Positions 53,047 through 53,423 of a stretch of 53,423 nucleotides of DNA are shown piece after piece. The DNA is from Candidatus Omnitrophota bacterium (lineage in GTDB: Bacteria > Omnitrophota > Gorgyraeia > Pluralincolimonadales > Pluralincolimonadaceae): the NCBI GenBank assembly GCA_030695925.1, contig JAUYOH010000038.1, positions 1 to 53,423 on the forward strand, given 5' to 3'. Within the stretch, counting starts at the first letter, position 1. The number at the start of each line of letters is the position of its first letter. Made by a program: the position numbers and the translations under genes. Under the pieces are notes generated by a model that had not been told where the DNA came from, made no database searches, and saw only the letters and a list, made by a program, of their open reading frames with translations.

Positions 53047-53423
53047 GGTCGAGGCATTTCTGCTAAGGCTCTTGCCGCTTCGGCTTTCGCTTTGGGTCGG
53101 CAGGTCTTTCGGCAGCGCTATCTATTATCTTTTCGGGAAGAGGAAGCAGGTCGCTTACGCTAACTTAAGGGCGGCTTTCCGCGGCCGATACACGCCGGCA
53201 CAGTTAAATAGGATAATAAAAAAAATATACCAAAACCTTTCGCAGTCATTCGTGGAACTATTGCGGCTTCCCTGTCTTGATGAGGCATATGTCAAAAAAT
53301 ATATAAAAGTAGAGGGAGCGGATGTCGATAAGGTAAGGAAAGCCCTTAAGGAAGACGACAAGGGCGTCATTTATCTGACCGCGCATTTCGGAAATTGGGA
53401 ACTTTCTTCGCTTGTCGGCGGCG
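53015..53423 (+). CDS. lpxL: Lipid A biosynthesis acyltransferase, LpxL/HtrB family (3' truncated by window edge)
   Basis: About 136 codons are present before the window ends. Start is TTG 53015, with GAGGAG at 53002-53007 and 7-base spacing; the gene overlaps lpxK by 32 bases. The N-terminal hydrophobic stretch (ADYILYLIVKVEAFLLRLLP) and GKRKQVAYANLRAAF match the LpxL/MsbB family, and the catalytic Hx4D/E motif appears as HFGNWE near residue 129. It would add a secondary acyl chain to Kdo-lipid A. LpxL and LpxM or a PatA-like acyltransferase cannot be told apart from the fragment; lpxK and waaA upstream favour lipid A. Confidence 0.88.
   Translation, partial: MADYILYLIVKVEAFLLRLLPLRLSLWVGRSFGSAIYYLFGKRKQVAYANLRAAFRGRYTPAQLNRIIKKIYQNLSQSFVELLRLPCLDEAYVKKYIKVEGADVDKVRKALKEDDKGVIYLTAHFGNWELSSLVGG

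Overview
The window reads as a chromosomal segment of an uncultured, free-living diderm bacterium, most likely from Candidatus Omnitrophota or a nearby PVC lineage; this is an inference from gene content and style, not a database result. The envelope genes imply an LPS-bearing outer membrane with sorted lipoproteins: lnt, LolC/E- and LolD-type transporter genes, an Mla-type phospholipid transporter, waaA, lpxK and an lpxL-type acyltransferase. Alongside these sit genes better known from Gram-positives: mcsA-mcsB-clpC, ricT, and a YacL-type PIN-TRAM gene next to ispD-ispF. All recognised genes lie on the + strand, packed with 1-50 base overlaps or very short spacers, many with ATGA, GTGA or TTGA start/stop overlaps and several with TTG or GTG starts. 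No rRNA, tRNA, CRISPR array or insertion sequence was seen.

Layout. 1-9753: secA (5' end outside the window), lnt, lysS, LolC/E-type permease, lolD, ilvE, mcsA, mcsB. 9780-16209: clpC, then a TamB/AsmA-like membrane-anchored protein directly ahead of mlaE-mlaF-mlaD. 16241-20593: PIN-TRAM protein, ispD, ispF, cysE, cysS. 20595-22381: a pair of sugar-type ABC permeases without their binding protein or ATPase. 22383-28967: tmk, holB, ricT, metG, a cysteine desulfurase and a TatD-radical SAM fusion, an order that echoes the Bacillus tmk-holB-ricT-metS-tatD region. 28954-35275: CPBP protease, DUF362 ferredoxin protein, mtnA, thiL, tsaE, tsaB, alr. 36810-43178: ilvD, ilvB, ilvN, ilvC, leuA behind a strong sigma-70-type promoter. 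43287-47585: aroE, prepilin peptidase, aroC, aroK, dprA. 47585-53423: topA carrying an in-frame ThiS-like N-terminus, a XerC/D recombinase, waaA, lpxK and the start of lpxL.

The one clear break is 35276-36809, between alr and ilvD. It is visibly A/T-richer than its surroundings and contains two sequences with the anatomy of integron attC sites (36000-36094 and 36537-36609). They divide it into two gene cassettes: a promoter-bearing small-ORF/nucleotidyltransferase pair resembling a toxin-antitoxin module, and a DoxX-family membrane protein whose stop codon lies inside the attC R'' box. No integron integrase is present, so this looks like a CALIN (attC cluster lacking an integrase) or an off-target insertion of cassettes into an operon boundary. 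It is the strongest candidate for something new here.

Other points worth attention are the ThiS-TopA fusion, the TatD-radical SAM fusion whose linker is encoded by two perfect hairpins, a related palindrome after leuA, and the TamB-like gene linked to mlaEFD.
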